Assembly: GCA_014763715.1 (NCBI GenBank)
Contig: JACXUV010000016.1
Location: forward strand, 1 to 52,718
Length of the DNA stretch: 52,718 nt
Source of the DNA: Rhodobacterales bacterium
Lineage (GTDB): Bacteria > Pseudomonadota > Alphaproteobacteria > Caulobacterales > Hyphomonadaceae
Reading direction: 5' to 3'
The notes under the pieces are model-generated. The model saw only the letters and a program-made list of their open reading frames with translations, ran no database searches and was not told the DNA's origin. Each line of letters starts with the position of its first letter. The first letter of the stretch is position 1. The position numbers and the translations under genes were made by a program. Shown piece after piece: positions 8,330-16,705 of this stretch.

Positions 8330-9904
8330 ATGACACGACAGACTGCACACCGGCTTGCCGGCCCTTTCCGTGCAAATTTTCTCCATTCTCTGAGAACCTT
8401 CGGCGCCTGTTCGGCGCTTGCCGCCCTGTCTGCCCTCGGGGCGAGTGCAGAGGAGCCTGCCGGTGTCCCGGCCATTCCGGCAGATGTGACGGACCGGATC
8501 GACGCGCTGTTCCTGGACTATCAGACCGAGAAACATGTGCCGGGCCTGGTCTGGGGCATCGTGAAGGATGGCGAGCTGGCCTATTTCAAGGCATCCGGTA
8601 CGGCAAACCTCGAAACCGAGGCGCCGGTCACGGAAGACTCGCTGTTCTCCATCGCCTCGATGAGCAAGGCCTTCACGGCGCTGGCCATCCTGAAGCTGCG
8701 GGATGAGGGGAAGCTCTACCTGGATGCACCGGCGGAATATTACGTGCCGGAACTGGCGGACTGGACCTATCCGACCACGGATTCCCCCCGTATCCGCGTG
8801 CGTGACCTGCTGGCCCATGTCAGCGGCCTTGTGACGGACAATCCCTGGGGCGACCGCCAGCAGGACATGCCGGAAGAGGTGTTCACCGAAGTCCTGAAAC
8901 AGGGCGTGCCGTTCAGCCGCGCGCCGCAGACGGCCTATGAATATTCGAACTTCGGATACGCCCTGTTGGGGCGGATCGTTACCAATGTCTCCGGCATGCC
9001 TTATGAGGACTATATCCGTACGGAGATCATGCTGCCGCTGGGCATGACGTCTACCGGCTATGACGTCTATGCCGTGGACCAGGACCGCCGCGCACTCGGC
9101 TATCGGTGGGAAGAAGAGGCATATTCCGGCGAGCCTGCACTAGGGCCCGGCGTGTTCGGGGCCATGGGCGGGGTGATGACCAATGCCAGCGACTATGAGA
9201 AATGGGTCGCTTTCCTGCTGGATGCCTGGCCGCCGCGTGACGGGGAAGAAACCGGGCCGGTCAAACGCTCAAGCGTGCGGGAACTTTCCCAGGGGCTCGA
9301 TTTCCCGCGGGTCTACATGCGGGACGACCAGCCGAACGGCGATCCCTGCGCGGTGGCGGTGACCTATGCCATGGGCTTTTCCTTTGTTCAGGAGTGTGAG
9401 CTGGGCTTCACCCTGACGCATTCCGGCGGGTATCCGGGCTACGGCTCCAACGTCCTCCTGATGCCGGATGCCGGTGTCGGCGTGTTCGCCTTTGCCAACC
9501 GGACTTATGCCGCCCCGTCGCGGGCGGTCCGGGATGCGGCCCTGGAGCTGGTGCGCGCAGGCGAGATGCCAAGCCGCGAATGGCCGGTCAGCGCGCCGTT
9601 GGCAGATGCCTATGCCGTGGTTGGAGAGGTCTATGTGCAGGGCAGCCTTACGCCTGCTGAAGACACGCTGGCGATGAACTTCCTTCTGGATGCGTCCATT
9701 CCTGTGCGGGAGCGGGCTCTGGCGGCCCTCAAGGATCAGGCAGGCGCGTGCGAGACCGGCGTGCCGTTCAAGGCGGATGGCCATCTCAGCGGCACGTTCA
9801 CCTGGACGTGCGAGAAGGGGACGATCGAAGGCTGGCTGCTGCTGTCGCCGAATGATCCGCCGCTGATTCAGGAACTGAACCTCAGCTTCGTTGAGCCGTC
9901 CTGA
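8330..9904 (+). CDS. exported serine hydrolase of the beta-lactamase/S12 family
   Basis: 524-aa serine hydrolase of the class C beta-lactamase/D,D-peptidase/esterase superfamily. The N-terminal 45 residues form a signal peptide (basic start, hydrophobic core SALAALSALG, cleavage near ASA-EEP), so it works in the periplasm. The catalytic elements are Ser110-x-x-Lys113 (SMSK), Tyr205-Ser-Asn207 (YSN) and His364-Ser-Gly-Gly (the KTG-equivalent HSGG). The start at 8330 is chosen because GAGGAAAA sits about 8 bases upstream; an upstream GTG/ATG pair at 8300 would bury the signal peptide. An extra C-terminal domain of about 130 residues follows the catalytic part. An esterase or peptidase role is as likely as beta-lactam hydrolysis. 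Confidence 0.87.
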   Translation: MTRQTAHRLAGPFRANFLHSLRTFGACSALAALSALGASAEEPAGVPAIPADVTDRIDALFLDYQTEKHVPGLVWGIVKDGELAYFKASGTANLETEAPVTEDSLFSIASMSKAFTALAILKLRDEGKLYLDAPAEYYVPELADWTYPTTDSPRIRVRDLLAHVSGLVTDNPWGDRQQDMPEEVFTEVLKQGVPFSRAPQTAYEYSNFGYALLGRIVTNVSGMPYEDYIRTEIMLPLGMTSTGYDVYAVDQDRRALGYRWEEEAYSGEPALGPGVFGAMGGVMTNASDYEKWVAFLLDAWPPRDGEETGPVKRSSVRELSQGLDFPRVYMRDDQPNGDPCAVAVTYAMGFSFVQECELGFTLTHSGGYPGYGSNVLLMPDAGVGVFAFANRTYAAPSRAVRDAALELVRAGEMPSREWPVSAPLADAYAVVGEVYVQGSLTPAEDTLAMNFLLDASIPVRERALAALKDQAGACETGVPFKADGHLSGTFTWTCEKGTIEGWLLLSPNDPPLIQELNLSFVEPS

Positions 9905-9916
9905 CGGGGCAGGCTG

Positions 9917-10453
9917 CTATTCCAGCACATAGTCCGCCTCGGCCTCATACCGGCTGGGGCGGCCTTTGGCTGAGTGGCTGGAATAGAGGTGGAAACGGTC
10001 CGCGGTGAAGGCGCCGCTGCTATAGGCGTGGTGCGTCTCGACCCAGCGGCGGGTGTCTTCCAGCGTGGTATTGTGCAGATAGGCCAGCGTCACATGCGGC
10101 GTGAAGGGCCGTTTGTCCGGCTCCAGGCCAAGGCGCCGGGCGGCGCGTTCGCACTGGGCTGACAGGCTGCGGAGTTCGTCGCTTTCCCGCACCCGTGCCC
10201 AGACGGCGGACGGCTCCCGCCGGCCGAACCAGCCGGTGCCTTCCATCGACACCTCGAAAGGGGCGCAGCGGATCGTACCCAGCAGGTCGTCCAGGTCGCG
10301 GGCCTGACTGTGGGTGAGGTCGCCGAAGAAGCGCAGCGTGATGTGGAAATTGTCTTCCGGGCGCCAGCTCGCTCCCGGCAGATCATCCTGCAGGGCGGCA
10401 AGGCCATCCCAGAGGTCTTCCGGCACGGGCAGGGCGGCGAACAGACGATACAT
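9917..10453 (-). CDS. thpR: RNA 2',3'-cyclic phosphodiesterase (LigT/ThpR family)
   Basis: 178-aa member of the 2H phosphoesterase superfamily. The two catalytic HxT motifs are present as HITL (His37, Thr39) and HVTL (His120, Thr122) at the usual spacing, and the N-terminal MYRLFAALPVPEDL is the typical ThpR opening. The enzyme hydrolyses 2',3'-cyclic phosphodiester ends of RNA in vitro; its cellular role is unclear. It is convergent with the serine hydrolase (12-base gap) and lies downstream of a terminator that isolates it from DUF2853. Confidence 0.9.
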   Translation of the reverse strand: MYRLFAALPVPEDLWDGLAALQDDLPGASWRPEDNFHITLRFFGDLTHSQARDLDDLLGTIRCAPFEVSMEGTGWFGRREPSAVWARVRESDELRSLSAQCERAARRLGLEPDKRPFTPHVTLAYLHNTTLEDTRRWVETHHAYSSGAFTADRFHLYSSHSAKGRPSRYEAEADYVLE

Positions 10454-10486
10454 GCTGTGCTATCTGCCCCCGGACGCCGAAAAAGA

Positions 10487-10511
10487 AAACCCGGCCAAAG
10501 AGGCCGGGTTT
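10487..10511 (-). terminator. intrinsic terminator of the DUF2853 gene
   Basis: Perfect 10-bp stem AAACCCGGCC/GGCCGGGTTT with a 5-base loop. On the minus strand it is followed by TCTTTTTC, a good U-tract, and begins 23 bases after the DUF2853 stop. Confidence 0.85.
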
Positions 10512-10533
10512 GTCTGTTTTGAAATGGGCTGGA

Positions 10534-10869
10534 TCAGCTGCCGAGTTCTGCCAGCTTTCCGAAATGTTCGGCCAGCAGGTAGTAGAAGGTGACCCGCGAT
10601 TTCTGGCCGCCTTCGGCGCTCATGCGATCGCAGACCGTCTTGATGGCGGCGTCCAGTTCGCCCTGTTTCTCGGCGAGGCCCAGTTTGCCGCGGCACCACT
10701 TTTCCCGCACCCGGTCCAGTTCTCCGGAATCGCTGCAGGCAACGATGGAGCTGTCCTTGTTGCGGAGGGCGATGCCGAGATGTCCCACGATCTTCTCGGC
10801 GGCCGCCTGATTGTACCCACCATTTGCGTATTTCTTGATATTCTCGGCGTAAGCCGATGCGTCTGCCAT
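10534..10869 (-). CDS. DUF2853 family protein
   Basis: 111-aa soluble, mostly helical protein matching the DUF2853 family (MADASAYAENIKKYA start, AAAEKIVGHLG, ending KSRVTFYYLLAEHFGKL). No signal peptide or membrane segment. Two Cys residues in ACSDSG and KWCRGKLG are of unknown meaning. The family is common in Alphaproteobacteria and Bacteroidetes and has no established function. It is transcribed alone, with its own terminator, next to a 357-bp AT-richer gap. Confidence 0.8.
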   Translation of the reverse strand: MADASAYAENIKKYANGGYNQAAAEKIVGHLGIALRNKDSSIVACSDSGELDRVREKWCRGKLGLAEKQGELDAAIKTVCDRMSAEGGQKSRVTFYYLLAEHFGKLAELGS

Positions 10870-11226
10870 AATTGTATCCCCTAGTGCTTTGGCGCCCCCA
10901 CTGCTGGAACTGCGCCAGATTCATCAGATTAACCTTGCGTATAGGTGAGTCAATCCACTTCTGAAGTCGCCTATGTACTGGCGAAGAGTTGGTGCCAACA
11001 ATCTTCGAATACTGGTAATGCGACGCATTGCTCCAAAGTTTTCTTGTCGGGCGTTCAAGTATTTGTGAACTATACTTGAAGTGTTTTGATCGGCGGCGGA
11101 GCCGGTGAGTCATGAAGACGCTGAAGGAATGTCCGGTTTTTCTTGCGAAGTGGGGCAACCTCTCCCATATTTCGTGCATGTTCCGGGTAAAAATCCCGCC
11201 GGTTCAAATGAAAGGGCTAGAAACCT
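10870..11226. other. 357-bp gene-free, AT-richer intergenic stretch
   Basis: Lies between the divergent DUF2853 and BI-1 genes. Its base composition is clearly lower in GC than the neighbours, and the frames crossing it are broken or out of character. It holds a 9-bp inverted repeat at 11054-11080 and must hold the promoters of both flanking genes. No RNA gene or protein remnant could be recognised. Confidence 0.6.
11054..11080. repeat. perfect 9-bp inverted repeat, candidate operator
   Basis: TTCAAGTAT (11054-11062) and ATACTTGAA (11072-11080) with a 9-base spacer TTGTGAACT. The centre-to-centre distance of 18 bases is suited to a dimeric regulator. It lies 147 bases upstream of the BI-1 gene. 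No T-tract follows, so it is not an intrinsic terminator. Confidence 0.5.
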
Positions 11227-11973
11227 ATGAATGATTTCAATCGTGCTTACACGCCGCGGACAGGCGCAGGCTCGATGGATATGTCGGTCAATGAGGGCCT
11301 GCGGGCCTTCATGCTGGGCGTCTACAACAAGATGGCGCTTGGCCTCCTGCTGACTGCGGGCCTCGCTTATGGCGTCGGTGCGCTGGTGCCGGAGAGTGTG
11401 ACCCTGACCCTGCTGACCGGCCCGCTGGGCATGATCATCATGTTCGCGCCGCTCGCCATTCTGCTCATTTCGAGCTTTGCGATGCGTAATCCGTCGCCGC
11501 TCGGGGCGAACCTCGTCTACTGGTCGGTGGTCTCGCTGATCGGCATCTCGATGGGCGCGATCGTCTACGTCTACGCGCGCCAGCCGGATGGCATGTTCAT
11601 CGTGTCGAAGGCCTTCCTGACGACGGCCATCGCCTTCGGTGCCCTGTCGCTCTATGGCTACACGACCAAGCGTGACCTGTCGGGCTTCGGCACCTTCCTG
11701 ATCATGGGCGTGGTCGGCATCATCGTCGCCTCGCTGCTGAACATGTTCATCTTCAAGTCGAGCATGTTCCATATGGTGATCTCGGTGGTCGGCCTCCTGC
11801 TGTTCGCGGGCCTGACGGCCTGGGACACGCAGCGCCTGAAGAACATGTACTTCCAGATTGAAGGCAATGTGCGGGCAATCTCGGTCGCCACGACCTATGG
11901 GGCCCTCAGCCTCTATCTGGACTTCATCAACATGTTCCAGTTCCTCCTGTCGATCATGTCGCCGCGCAACTAG
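11227..11973 (+). CDS. Bax inhibitor-1 (BI-1/YccA) family membrane protein
   Basis: 248-aa inner-membrane protein with about seven hydrophobic segments, starting with a soluble stretch of about 30 residues (MNDFNRAYTPRTGAGSMD) and then LGVYNKMALGLLLTAGLAYGVG, the usual first helix. The C-terminal TTYGALSLYLDFINMFQFLLSIM matches the conserved BI-1 end, with the acidic residue in LYLDF. YccA in E. coli binds FtsH and modulates proteolysis; other members are pH-sensitive calcium channels. No partner gene here narrows the role. It is followed by a strong terminator. Confidence 0.9.
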   Translation: MNDFNRAYTPRTGAGSMDMSVNEGLRAFMLGVYNKMALGLLLTAGLAYGVGALVPESVTLTLLTGPLGMIIMFAPLAILLISSFAMRNPSPLGANLVYWSVVSLIGISMGAIVYVYARQPDGMFIVSKAFLTTAIAFGALSLYGYTTKRDLSGFGTFLIMGVVGIIVASLLNMFIFKSSMFHMVISVVGLLLFAGLTAWDTQRLKNMYFQIEGNVRAISVATTYGALSLYLDFINMFQFLLSIMSPRN

Positions 11974-11993
11974 GCGGCCTGACGACACAGCAG

Positions 11994-12027
11994 AAAGCCC
12001 CGCCCGGAACGGCGGGGCTTTTTCTTT
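11994..12027 (+). terminator. intrinsic terminator of the BI-1 gene
   Basis: Perfect 11-bp stem AAAGCCCCGCC/GGCGGGGCTTT with a 6-base loop followed by TTCTTTG, 20 bases after the stop codon. Confidence 0.9.
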
Positions 12028-12088
12028 GTGCGGGACCGGGAATCCGGTGACATGCGCCCCAGCTTTCCTTCCTGTCAGGACACGACCC

Positions 12089-12631
12089 ATGCGCCCCATC
12101 GGCCCCACAATCGAGACGGAACGCCTGTTCCTGCGCCCGCCGCAGGCGGAGGATTTCGGCCCCATGTGCGAGATGATGGCGGATGAGGAAACCGCCCGCT
12201 TCATCGGTGGCGTCATGGCGCCCTCGCAGGTGTGGCGGTCGCTTTGCACTCTGGCCGGGGCGTGGACGATCAATGGCCACTCCATGTTCTCGGTGATCGA
12301 GAAATCGACCGGCGCCTGGATCGGGCGCCTCGGGCCGTGGCAGCCGGCGGGCTGGCCGGGAACGGAGATCGCCTATGGGCTGACGCGTGCGGCGCAGGGC
12401 AGGGGCTATGCGCAGGAAGGCGTATCGGCGGCGATCGACTATGCGGTCGATATTCTGGGCTGGGACGAGATCATTCACTGTATCGATCCGCTGAACACGG
12501 CGTCGCTGCGGGTGGCGGGAAAGCTCGGCGCCCGGAAGTTGCGCGAGGCACAGGCCCCGGCGCCCTTTACCGACATCACCTGGGACATTTATGGCCAGAG
12601 CGCCGACGAATGGCGCGCCCGGCGGGGCTGA
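12089..12631 (+). CDS. GNAT family N-acetyltransferase (RimJ/RimL-like)
   Basis: 180-aa acetyl-CoA-dependent N-acetyltransferase. IETERLFLRPPQAEDFGPM is the classic opening of the RimJ/RimL-type (Acetyltransf_3) branch, and AAQGRGYAQEGVSAAIDYA is motif A, with the Q/RxxGxG/A pyrophosphate loop. The C-terminal part, LNTASLRVAGKLGARK, is motif B, typical of the family (normally N.aS.rv.eklGf). It is a monocistronic gene after the BI-1 terminator. Substrate unknown; it could acetylate a protein N-terminus or a small molecule. Confidence 0.87.
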   Translation: MRPIGPTIETERLFLRPPQAEDFGPMCEMMADEETARFIGGVMAPSQVWRSLCTLAGAWTINGHSMFSVIEKSTGAWIGRLGPWQPAGWPGTEIAYGLTRAAQGRGYAQEGVSAAIDYAVDILGWDEIIHCIDPLNTASLRVAGKLGARKLREAQAPAPFTDITWDIYGQSADEWRARRG

Positions 12632-12736
12632 TCCTGCGTCTGGGCAGGCATCACGGCTGCGTGAGTTCACGCGCTCGTGCATCGCGCGTCAGAAGCGGCC
12701 CCGCTAGGGCTGGGGCCAGAAAAAGGAGCCCTGCCC

Positions 12737-13348
12737 ATGATCCGCACTGCCTCTCTCGCCTCTCTTCTCGCTCTCCTGCCTGCTGCCGCCGTGGCGCAGG
12801 AACCCTCTGACGCAGCCATGGCTGCCAAGGCCAGCGAGGCCGAACGCGCCGCCATGGCCGGGGAGATGCGGGTTGGTCCCGTTGTCGGCGAGCCTGCCCC
12901 GGCCGTCACCGTTACCGGGCCGGACGGGGCAGTCAGCTTTACCGATCTTGCGGGAGAGAAAGGCACGGTCGTCGCCTTCTTCCGGTCTGCCGACTGGTGC
13001 CCCTACTGCAAGAAACAGCTGATCGACCTGAAGGAGGCCGCCGCTCCGCTTGCCGGGGAGGGGTGGACACTGATCGGTGTGTCCTATGACAGCCCGGAGA
13101 CGCTGGCGGACTTCAAGGCCGCAAAGGAACTGCCTTACGAGCTCTATTCCGATACCGGGTCTGCCGCGATTGATGCCTATCACCTGCGCAATCCGGATGT
13201 GCCTGCAGGCTCGCGTTATGACGGCATTCCGCATCCGGCCATCATCTTCATCGCCGCTGACGGCACCGTGAAAGCGGTGATGCGGGAAGAGGGCTACAAG
13301 GACCGCCCGCCGGTCGAAGCGATCCTGGAAATGGCTGCGGCGCTCTGA
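12737..13348 (+). CDS. exported peroxiredoxin/thioredoxin-fold protein (AhpC/TSA family)
   Basis: 203-aa protein with a Sec signal peptide of about 21 residues (SLLALLPAAAVAQ), hence periplasmic. The thioredoxin-fold core begins VGEPAPAVTVTGPDG, followed by VVAFFRSADWCPYCKKQL. The CPYC motif is a thioredoxin-like redox pair in the position of the peroxidatic Cys of AhpC/TSA proteins. A cis-Pro loop, GIPHPAIIFIAADG, is present. The start has AAAGGAG 8-10 bases upstream. It probably reduces peroxides or disulfides in the envelope; which, cannot be decided. Confidence 0.83.
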   Translation: MIRTASLASLLALLPAAAVAQEPSDAAMAAKASEAERAAMAGEMRVGPVVGEPAPAVTVTGPDGAVSFTDLAGEKGTVVAFFRSADWCPYCKKQLIDLKEAAAPLAGEGWTLIGVSYDSPETLADFKAAKELPYELYSDTGSAAIDAYHLRNPDVPAGSRYDGIPHPAIIFIAADGTVKAVMREEGYKDRPPVEAILEMAAAL

Positions 13349-13375
13349 TCCGGCGGCGATGGGTTCCAAGCGGTC

Positions 13376-13410
13376 CCGGAATGGCCTAGCGTTCGCGCAA
13401 GCCATTCCGG
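13376..13410. repeat. 10-bp inverted repeat ahead of the M28 peptidase gene
   Basis: CCGGAATGGC (13376-13385) and GCCATTCCGG (13401-13410) are perfect inverted copies with a 15-base spacer. The right arm ends nine bases before the ATG at 13420, so a bound protein or RNA hairpin would cover the ribosome-binding region. No T-tract follows on the plus strand. Confidence 0.5.
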
Positions 13411-13419
13411 AGACAGCTG

Positions 13420-14859
13420 ATGAGACTTGTTGCCCTCGCCGCCCTTGGCGCGCTTGCCGCGTGCCAGATGATCACCGCGACCGCAGAGCCGCCTGCGAGC
13501 CCTGCCGACAAGGAAGCGGCCATCCTGGAAACAGCGAACACGCTGGCCGCTGCGGGCAGCTGGGACAATACCGGCCTGCAATTCGTCGAGGACCTGACCA
13601 CCGAAATCGGCCCGCGCCTTGCCGGATCTCCGGATGAGAAACGGGCGCGTGACTGGGCCGTGGCGAAGCTGACCGAAATGGGCTTTGCCAATGTCCATGT
13701 CGAAGACTTCACCGTGCCTTACTGGAAGCGTACGCATGAGACCGCCCGCGTCGTCGGGGCGAGTGCGCAGCCGCTGATCATCACCGCGCTGGGCGGCAGT
13801 GCGCCGACACCGGCCGGTGGCCTTGAGGCGGACGTGGTGCGCTTCGAATTGATGGCGGACCTGCAGGCCGCCGATGATGCGGCTGTGGCAGGCAAGATCG
13901 TGTTCATCGACGAGTTCATGACCCGCACACAGACCGGCGCAGGCTATGGCCTCGCTGTGGCAAAGCGTGCGGCCTGTCCGAAAGTGGCGGCCGCGAAGGG
14001 GGCTGTGGCCTGCCTGATCCGGTCCGTCGGCACCGACCATTTCCGCCGCCCGCATACGGGCGGGATCGACCGGCGCGGGCCAGATGGCGTGGCGAAACCG
14101 ATGGGCCCGATCCCGGCAGCGGCCCTGTCTGCGCCGGATGCCGACCAGCTGGCCCGCCTGCTGGCGCGGGGGCCTGTCAGCGTCAATCTCGACATCGGCG
14201 TGGAGACGGCTGAGGCCGCCCCGTCCGGCAATGTGATCGCCGAAATCGAGGGCACGACCCGCAAGGACGAAATCGTCCTGCTCGGCTGCCACCTCGATTC
14301 CTGGGACCTTGGCACGGGCGCCATCGATGACGGGGCAGGGTGCGGCATCGTCGTCGGCGCGGCCAAGCTGATCGACGGATTGCCCGAACAGCCGGAGCGG
14401 ACCATCCGTGTGGTGCTATATGGCTCCGAGGAGATCGGCCTGTTCGGCGGTGACGCCTATGCCCGTCAGCATGCGGATGAGCTGGACAAGCATGTTCTGG
14501 CCGCCGAAAGCGATCATGGCGCGAGCTATATCTGGCAGTTCCAGACGAAGTTCGGCGATGGGGCGCTGGACTATGCGAAAAAGATCCAGGGTGTCCTGGC
14601 CCGCTATGGCGTGGCCGCGGGCGACAATCTTTCCGGCGGCGGGCCTGATATCGGCGTGCTGGCCCGGTCCGGCGTGCCGGTGGTGACCCCGGCGCAGGAT
14701 GGCTGGGACTATTTCGACTATCACCACACACCCGACGACACGTTTGACAAGATTGAGCCGGATGCCTTCCGCCAGAATGTCAGCGTCTATGCCGCCTTCG
14801 CCTATATCGCGGCAGAGTCCGGCTGGGACTTCCGCAAGCCGGCCGACCTGGCAGAGTAA
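13420..14859 (+). CDS. M28 family zinc metallopeptidase, lipoprotein
   Basis: 479-aa peptidase of the M28 family, close in layout to carboxypeptidase Q. MRLVALAALGALAAC is a short lipoprotein signal with the modified Cys at 15. A protease-associated (PA) insert precedes the catalytic part. Zinc-binding and catalytic elements are visible: GCHLDSWDLG (His, Asp), IDDGAG (bridging Asp), YGSEEIGLFG (catalytic Glu pair), ESDHG, and YHHTPDDT near the C-terminus (last His). An exported amino- or dipeptidase for nutrient peptides is the best reading. The HEPN-motif gene follows after six bases, so the two are probably cotranscribed. Confidence 0.92.
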   Translation: MRLVALAALGALAACQMITATAEPPASPADKEAAILETANTLAAAGSWDNTGLQFVEDLTTEIGPRLAGSPDEKRARDWAVAKLTEMGFANVHVEDFTVPYWKRTHETARVVGASAQPLIITALGGSAPTPAGGLEADVVRFELMADLQAADDAAVAGKIVFIDEFMTRTQTGAGYGLAVAKRAACPKVAAAKGAVACLIRSVGTDHFRRPHTGGIDRRGPDGVAKPMGPIPAAALSAPDADQLARLLARGPVSVNLDIGVETAEAAPSGNVIAEIEGTTRKDEIVLLGCHLDSWDLGTGAIDDGAGCGIVVGAAKLIDGLPEQPERTIRVVLYGSEEIGLFGGDAYARQHADELDKHVLAAESDHGASYIWQFQTKFGDGALDYAKKIQGVLARYGVAAGDNLSGGGPDIGVLARSGVPVVTPAQDGWDYFDYHHTPDDTFDKIEPDAFRQNVSVYAAFAYIAAESGWDFRKPADLAE

Positions 14860-14865
14860 GTCCCG

Positions 14866-15408
14866 ATGGCGCCGCGCGAGCGGATCGGCCCGGCCCTTGC
14901 CACCGTGCTGGAAGGGCTGAAGCTCGCCCGGCGGGAACTCGCCGGCAGCGAGGCTGACCCGCCCCGGCGGCGCTGGGTGCCGGTGGCGCTCGTCTCGGCG
15001 CTTCAGGCCGGACTGGTTGCGGCGCTGTCCGGTTATGAAAGTGCAGGGGAGGGGGATGTGACAGACCCCTCCCAGCCGGACCGGGTGGCACCGGTCGCGC
15101 TGTTGCTGCGCCGGGCCCGTTCGGCGGAGTATCTGACCCCGCCGGAACGGCTGGAACTGCCGGGCCGGACTGTGCGGGACATCGAGACCGTGGCAGCAGC
15201 CCGCAATGCCGTGCTGCACGGAGTACTGCACGGGCCGGGCATGGCGGAAAACCTGCTGGTGAACGATACGTTCCATTCTGTCCTGCAGGTACTACAGCAG
15301 GTTTGCCTGACACACCCGGCCTTTCCCGTGGAAGGTCACGGCGTGATGCTCGCACTGATCCGCGATGAAATTTCCGCACTTCGGCAGGCGCTCGGCCCGA
15401 CTGGTTAA
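14866..15408 (+). CDS. uncharacterised protein with a HEPN-like RNxxxH motif
   Basis: 180-aa cytoplasmic protein with no recognised named family. It is helix-rich with an Arg/Ala-rich N-terminus. Residues 113-118 read RNAVLH within DIETVAAARNAVLHGVLHG, which fits the R-x4-H consensus of HEPN ribonuclease domains, including the polar residue after Arg. A preceding amphipathic helix (VALLLRRARSAEYL) and a following one (VLQVLQQVCLTHPAF) would complete the expected helical bundle. It sits six bases after the M28 gene and 35 bases before the EnvC-like gene. No MNT partner or toxin-antitoxin layout is seen, so a structural role or coincidence remains possible. Confidence 0.55.
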   Translation: MAPRERIGPALATVLEGLKLARRELAGSEADPPRRRWVPVALVSALQAGLVAALSGYESAGEGDVTDPSQPDRVAPVALLLRRARSAEYLTPPERLELPGRTVRDIETVAAARNAVLHGVLHGPGMAENLLVNDTFHSVLQVLQQVCLTHPAFPVEGHGVMLALIRDEISALRQALGPTG

Positions 15409-15443
15409 TGTGCAGGTCATGATCTTTCGGCAAAACTCGCCGG

Positions 15444-16679
15444 ATGAAGCCTGCTTCGCGCATCTCCTTCTTTCGCCACCGGGTCTTTCGGGCCCTGGCC
15501 CCGGCTGCGTCCCTGCTACTGCTTGCGGCGGCCGCGCCGGACACGTTTTCGCGGGAAGAGCTGGACGCGCTGGAGGCAGAAAAGCGCGTGGCGGAGCAGA
15601 AGCTGGCGGCCCTGCAGGCGAGCGGCGACGATGCGCTGAAAGACATCAACAATGTCGATGCCGACCTGCTGGCCGCGGCCATGGAATCCCGGCGGCGGGA
15701 GGAACAGGCCGCTGAGGCGGAGAAGAGCCTGGCCGATCTTGGCACGCGGCGGGTCGCTGCCCAGATGATTCTTCTGGAAGACCAGCAGGCGCTTGAAGAC
15801 CTGCTGGCTGCGCTGGCCGCATCGAACCGGCGCAAGCCGCCCGCGCTGGTCATCTCTCCGGGAAAGGCGAACACGGCCGTGCGCCGGGCCATCCTGATGA
15901 GTGAGACGACCCCGCGCCTCGCCGCGCGGACGGAAACGGTGCGCGCCGAGATCGACGAGTTGAACACGCTGGAGCGCCGCATCCGGGGCGAAAAGGCCCG
16001 TCTTGAGGCGGCCGAGGCGACGCTGGCCCTGAAACAGGTTGAGATCGAGCGGCTGGCCGCCGCAAAACGGGGCGCGTTCGAGGACCTTTCCGGCGATATT
16101 GCCCGGCTGAAGTCGCGCACGGCGGAGCTTGGCGCGCAGGCCGATACGCTGCGCGGTCTCTTGCGGGCACTGGAATCGGATGCGCCGTCTGCACCGGGTG
16201 TGAAACCTGCGCTGCGGCCGCGTCAGGTCTCGGCCTCGCCGAAATCGCCGGTGCCGAAGCCGGCATCCCCCTCGACCCGGCCGCTGGGCAAGGCGGCGCT
16301 GGGCGGGCTGCAACAGCCTGTGGCGGGCAATGTGCTGCACTCTTTCGGCGACAAGCTGGCCGCGGGCGGCAAGGCGGAATGGATCACGTTTTCAACGCGC
16401 TCCGAGGCCCAGGTCACCGCGCCAGTGGCTGGAACGGTCGAATATGCCCGTCCGTTCCGTTCCTATGGAACAATGTTAATTTTGCGGACGAGCGATGGAT
16501 ACCATGTTATTCTATCTGGAATGAGCCGTATCTATGTCACCGAAGGCCAGAACGTGGCCACGGGCGAGCCTGTAGGCCGCATGCCGGACCGGTCTGACCC
16601 ACCTCCGGAACTCAATATGGAATTGAGACTTGGCGATACGGTCATGAATCCGGCAGACTGGTTACCGCGTCGCGGTTGA
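15444..16679 (+). CDS. EnvC-like murein hydrolase activator with degenerate LytM domain
   Basis: 411-aa periplasmic protein: signal peptide (ALAPAASLLLLAAAAPD), long coiled coil from about 35 to 245 (EELDALEAEKRVAEQKLAAL and similar), a Pro/Ser linker, and a C-terminal LytM/M23 fold (about 280-411). The zinc ligands of active M23 enzymes are absent: the first HxxxD site reads WITFSTRSEAQ, the HxH site reads LNMELR and the intermediate His is replaced in HVILSG. This is the pattern of EnvC, which activates amidases during septal splitting instead of cutting murein. It is followed by ctpA, the usual alphaproteobacterial order. Confidence 0.87.
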   Translation: MKPASRISFFRHRVFRALAPAASLLLLAAAAPDTFSREELDALEAEKRVAEQKLAALQASGDDALKDINNVDADLLAAAMESRRREEQAAEAEKSLADLGTRRVAAQMILLEDQQALEDLLAALAASNRRKPPALVISPGKANTAVRRAILMSETTPRLAARTETVRAEIDELNTLERRIRGEKARLEAAEATLALKQVEIERLAAAKRGAFEDLSGDIARLKSRTAELGAQADTLRGLLRALESDAPSAPGVKPALRPRQVSASPKSPVPKPASPSTRPLGKAALGGLQQPVAGNVLHSFGDKLAAGGKAEWITFSTRSEAQVTAPVAGTVEYARPFRSYGTMLILRTSDGYHVILSGMSRIYVTEGQNVATGEPVGRMPDRSDPPPELNMELRLGDTVMNPADWLPRRG

Positions 16680-16705
16680 GCCCGCCCATGAGAGAGGTTT
16701 GGAAC

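Noticed and set aside
10460-11179. A long minus-strand frame across the gap and DUF2853
   Set aside because: It is out of frame with the well-supported DUF2853 gene, has atypical composition and shows no domain.
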